64,000 bases of DNA from Hydractinia symbiolongicarpus (Eukaryota > Cnidaria > Hydrozoa > Anthoathecata > Hydractiniidae). Each line of letters starts with the position of its first letter. Position 1 is the stretch's first letter. The stretch spans positions 3,412,001 to 3,476,000 of the forward strand of contig NC_079880.1 of NCBI RefSeq assembly GCF_029227915.1. Reading direction: 5' to 3'. The notes below the pieces were generated by a model. The model made no database searches. It was not told the DNA's origin and saw only the letters and a program-made list of their open reading frames with translations. The translations under genes and the position numbers were made by a program. Below, in pieces: positions 60,899-64,000 of this stretch.

Positions 60899-63129
60899 CA
60901 CCACTAAATCGCATGAGACTTGTAGTTTTCAAAAATGTTTTCATTTTTGATGAGACGCTGAATAAAAGAAGTTTAATCGCCGGCAAACGAAAACCTGCGA
61001 TTTCCCGTAAATCCCGGACTCGGCCCGTATAGTCAAAAGTATACAAAGAAAGTACCCAGGCTGTAAACTCATTTCTCGAACGATTTTTTAAATTATTATT
61101 TCACCACTAAAGCCCATGAGACTTGTAGTATTTAAAAATATTTTCATTTTTGATGAGACGCTGAATAAAAGAAGTTTAATCGCCGGCAAACGAAAACCTG
61201 CGATTTCCCGTAAATCCCGGACTCGGCCCGTATAGTCAAAAGTATACAAAGAAAGTACCCAGGGTGTAAACTCATTTCCCGAACGATTTTTTAAATTATT
61301 ATTTCACCACAAAAGCCCATGAGACCTGTAGTATATAAAAATATTTTCATTTTTGATGAGACGCTGAATAAAAGAAGTTTAATCGCCGGCAAACGAAAAC
61401 CCGCGATTTCCCGTAAATCCCGGGCTTGGCCCGTATAGTCGAATGTATACAAAGAAAGTACCCAGGGTGTAAACTCATTTCCCGAACGATTTTTTAAATT
61501 ATTATTTCACCACAAAAGCCCATGAGACCTGTAGTATATAAAAATATTTTCATTTTTGATGAGACGCTGAATAAAAGAAGTTTAATCGCCGGCAAACGAA
61601 ACCCCGCGACTTTCCGTAAATCCCGGACTCGGCCCGTATAGTCAAAAGTATACAAAGAAGGTACCCAGGGAGTAAACTCATTTCCCGAACGATTTTTTAA
61701 ATTAATTTTCACCACTAAAACGCATGAGACTAGTAGTTTTCAAAAATGTTTTCATTTTTGATGAGACGCTGAATAAAAGAAGTTTAATCGCCAGCAAACG
61801 AAAACCTGCGATTTGCCGTAAATCCCGGACTCGGCCCGTATAGTCAAAAGTATACAAAGAAAGTACCCGGGGTGTAAACTCATTTCCCGAACGATTTTTT
61901 AAATTATTATTTCACCACTAAAGCCCATGAGACTTTTAGTTTTTAAAAATGTTTTCATTTTTAATGAGACGCTGAATAAAAGAAGTTTAATTGCCGGCAA
62001 ACGAAAACCCGCGACTTCCCGTAAATCCCGGACTCGGCCCGTATAGTCAAAAGTATACAAAGAAAGTACCCAGGGAGTAAACGCATTTCCCGAACGATTT
62101 TTTAAATTAATTTTCACCACTAAAACGCATGAGACTTGTAGTTTTCAGAAATGTTTTCATTTTTGATGAGACGCTTAATAAAAGTGGTTTAATCGCCGGC
62201 AAACGAAAACCCGCGATTTCCCGTAAATCCCGGGCTTGGCCCGTATAGTCGAATGTATACAAAGAAAGTACCCTGTGAGTAAACTCATTTCCAAAACGAT
62301 TTTTTAAATTATCTTTTCACCACTAAAACGCTTGAGACTTGTAGTTTTCAAAAATTTTTTCATTTTTGATGAGACTCTGAATAAAAGAAGTTTAATTGCC
62401 GGCAAACGAAAACCCGCCATTTCCCGTAAACCCCGGACTCGGCCCGCATAGTCAAAAGTATACAAAGAAAGTACCCAGGGAGTAAACTCATTTCCCGAAC
62501 GATTTTTTAAATTATTTTTTCACCACTAAATCGCATGAGACTTGTAGTTTTCAAAAATGTTTTCATTTTTGATGAGACGCTGAATAAAAGAAGTTTAATC
62601 GCCGGCAAACGAAAACCTGCGATTTCCCGTAAATCCCGGACTCGGCCCGTATATTCAAAAGTATACAAAGAAAGTACCCAGGGTGTAAACTCATTTCCCG
62701 AACGATTTTTTAAATTATTATTTCACCACAAAAGCCCATGAGACCTGTAGTATATAAAAATATTTTCATTTTTGATGAGACGCTGAATAAAAGAAGTTTA
62801 ATCGCCGGCAAACGAAAACCTGCGATTTGCCGTAAATCCCGGACTCGGCCCGTATAGTCAAAAGTATACAAAGAAAGTACCCGGGGTGTAAACTCATTTC
62901 CCGAACGATTTTTTAAATTATTATTTCACCACTAAAGCCCATGAGACTTTTAGTTTTTAAAAATGTTTTTATTTTTAATGAGACGCTTAATGAAAGAGGT
63001 TTAATCGCCGGCAAACGAAAACCCGAGATTTCCCGAAATTCCCGGGCTTGGCCCGTATAGTCAAAAGTATACAAAGATAATACCCAGGGAGTAAACTCAT
63101 TTCCCGAACGATTTTTTAAATTATTATTT
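60899..63129 (+). repeat. 2,231-bp eleven-monomer unit, copy 2
   Basis: All eleven monomers repeat in order at exactly 2,231 bp (TTTCTCG at 58841 and 61072; CCCGAAATTC at 60801 and 63032). Differences from copy 1 are few: GAGACTCTGAATAAAAG near 62370 and GTATATTCAAAAG near 62650. This is one of the most similar pairs of long units in the window. Confidence 0.94.
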
Positions 63130-64000
63130 CACCACTAAAGCCCATGAGACTTGTAGTTTTTAAAAATGTTTTCATTTTTGATGAGACGCTGAATAAAAGA
63201 AGTTTAATCGCCGGCAAACGAAACCCTGCGATTTCCCGTAAATCCCGGACTCGGCCCGTATAGTCAAAAGTATACAAAGAAAGTACCCAGGGTGTAAACT
63301 CATTTCCCGAACGATTTTTTAAATTATTATTTCACCACTAAAGCCCATGAGACTTGTAGTATTTAAAAATATTTTCATTTTTGATGAGACGCTGAATAAA
63401 AGAAGTTTAATCGCCGGCAAACGAAAACCCGCGACTTCCCGTAAATCCCGGACTCGGCCCGTATAGTCAAAAGTATACAAAGAAAGAACCCAGGGAGTAA
63501 ACTCATTTCCCGAACGATTTTTTAAATTTTTTTCACCACTAAAACGCATGAGACTTGTAGTTTTTAAAAATGTTTTCATTTTTGATGAGACGCTGAATAA
63601 AAGAATTTTAATTGCCGGCAAACCAGAACCCGCGTCTTCCCGTAAATCCCGGACTCGGCCCGTATAGTCAAAAGTATACAAAGAAAGTACCCAGGGAGTA
63701 AACTCATTTTCCGAACGATTTTTTAAATTTTTTTTTCACCACTAAAACGCATGAGACTTGTAGTTTTCAGAAATGTTTTCATTTTTGATGAGACGCTTAA
63801 TGAAAGTTGTTTAATCGCCGGCAAACGAAAACCCGCGATTTCCCGTAAATCCCGGGCTTGGCCCGTATAGTCAAATGTATACAAAGAAAGTACCCTGTGA
63901 GTAAACTCATTTCCAGAACGATTTTTTAATTTATTTTTTCAACACTAAAACGCATGAGACTTGTAGTTTTTAAAAATGTTTTCATTTTTGATGAGACGCT
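63130..64000 (+). repeat. Sister of 42.6-43.5 kb, running off the right edge
   Basis: Just over four monomers at 20,535 bp offset from 42.6-43.5 kb, sharing AAACCCTGCGAT, AGAAAGAACCCAGG, AAGAATTTTAATTGCC, AACCAGAACCCGCG and CAACACTAAAACG. It includes the short T-run linker that creates another 120-codon minus-strand open frame. The array continues past the window. Confidence 0.92.

Larger units (their letters stand above)
1..64000 (+). repeat. Satellite DNA array, ~202.6-bp monomer, ~316 tandem copies
   Basis: The phrase CACCACTAAA, or a one-base variant, recurs every 202 or 203 bp across the window (for example 169, 371, 574, 776, 979). Between copies the same ordered landmarks appear: CATGAGACTTGTAG, CATTTTTGATGAGACGC, GCCGGCAAACGAAAACC, TTCCCGTAAA, GGCCCGTATAGTC, GTATACAAAGAAAGTACC, GTAAACTCATTTCC and an A/T-rich linker. 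All monomers face the same way. Normal units are 201-203 bp; exceptions are a family with a 6-bp deletion and two broken monomers of 124 and 251 bp. I saw no foreign sequence. A tandem array this long without genes is known from eukaryotic centromeric, pericentromeric or subtelomeric heterochromatin; which applies here is unknown. Confidence 0.99.

Noticed and set aside
560-63681. Dozens of near-identical minus-strand open frames of about 62-121 codons, the common one beginning MVKINLKNRSGNEF, and a few plus-strand frames of about 70 codons
   Set aside because: They repeat at monomer multiples (405, 608, 811, 1,013 bp) and vanish wherever a monomer has an indel or base change. Monomers of 202-203 bp break the frame. 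They have no introns, flanking genes or codon-type conservation that I can see, so they are by-products of repetition.
1-64000. CRISPR array
   Set aside because: There are no short direct repeats separated by unique spacers. The full ~202-bp unit repeats without spacers, and no cas-like genes are present.
1-64000. Ribosomal intergenic-spacer subrepeats
   Set aside because: Spacer subrepeats would be interrupted by rRNA genes within about 10-40 kb. No rRNA-like sequence appears in 64 kb.
1-64000. Transposon or retroelement insertion, terminal repeats or target-site duplications
   Set aside because: Monomer landmarks continue at 201-203 bp spacing everywhere except the FΔ6 monomers and the two broken monomers, and those breaks contain only satellite sequence.
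1-64000. tRNA- or SINE-derived monomer with Pol III A and B boxes
   Set aside because: I looked for a B box (GGTTCGANNCC) on both strands and found only weak partial matches such as AGTCGAATG. There is no cloverleaf and no paired A box.
1-64000. Canonical 17-bp CENP-B box
   Set aside because: No exact NTTCGNNNNANNCGGGN match was found on either strand of the monomer types inspected. Only the one-base-short form is present, and it is reported as weak.
1-64000. Inverted monomers or strand switches
   Set aside because: I searched for the reverse complement of the landmarks (AGTGGTG, GCGTCTCATC, GTACTTTCTTTG) and saw no reversed monomer.

Overview
The whole 64 kb window is one satellite DNA array. 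A monomer of about 202-203 bp is repeated head to tail roughly 316 times on one strand. I found no unique-sequence gap, no inversion, no transposon, no RNA gene and no credible protein-coding gene. This points to a eukaryotic heterochromatic block, possibly centromeric or pericentromeric, from a long-read assembly. The species cannot be named from the sequence. The monomer is about 38% G+C by hand count and rich in CpG (about 13 per A-type monomer, above expectation). This fits a lineage with weak germline CpG methylation, such as many invertebrates, better than a vertebrate, but that is inference. I use the conserved CACCACT as the start of each monomer.

Monomers fall into recognisable families. 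A: CTTAATGAAAGTTG, GGGCTTGG, GTCGAATG, CCTGTGAG. B: CTGAATAAAAGAAG, GGACTCGG, GTCAAAAG, CCAGGGAG. B4: a B type with CCCCATGAGTC. C: CTTAATAAAAGTGG with CCCGCCAT and CCGGGGTG. D: TAGTATATAAAAAT. E: AAATCGCATGAG with CCTGCGAT and CAGGCTG. E': CCTGCGATTTGCCG with CGGGGTG. F: TAGTATTTAAAAAT. G: GATTAATAAAAGTGG with TAAACCCCGG. FΔ6: an F that has lost AGAAAG. Long-range structure comes from the order of these families and from tandem duplications of 1 to 16 monomers.

Layout. 1-6.4 kb: two copies of a 3.24 kb, 16-monomer unit, the second lacking one monomer. 7.9-10.9 kb: three 1,007-bp five-monomer units. 11.5-13.5 kb: two 1,013-bp five-monomer units, with a third copy at 28.0-29.0 kb. 16.2-19.3 kb: a block whose sister lies at 29.8-32.5 kb, with an 811-bp duplication inside. 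19.3-29.8 kb: reshuffled B4/A/G/E/FΔ6/D modules. 31.6-32.05 kb: a private single-monomer duplication. 32.5-38 kb: E'/B/A/C modules. 37.5-43.5 kb: a block whose sister runs from 56.1 kb to the window end. 43.5-47.1 kb: an out-of-register 1,266-bp duplication. 47.1-52 kb: nested 2,029, 609 and 406-bp duplications. 52.2-56.5 and 58.7-63.1 kb: two different 11-monomer duplications of almost equal size (2,232 and 2,231 bp).

Function, if any, would be structural. Each monomer has a G+C-rich core with four CCCG motifs about one helical turn apart, which gives four GGG runs on the minus strand, and an A/T-tract linker. Repeat length is close to a nucleosome repeat. Open frames of about 73 codons recur on the minus strand only because the monomer recurs. 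Monomer length is normally not a multiple of three, so the frame breaks at each monomer.
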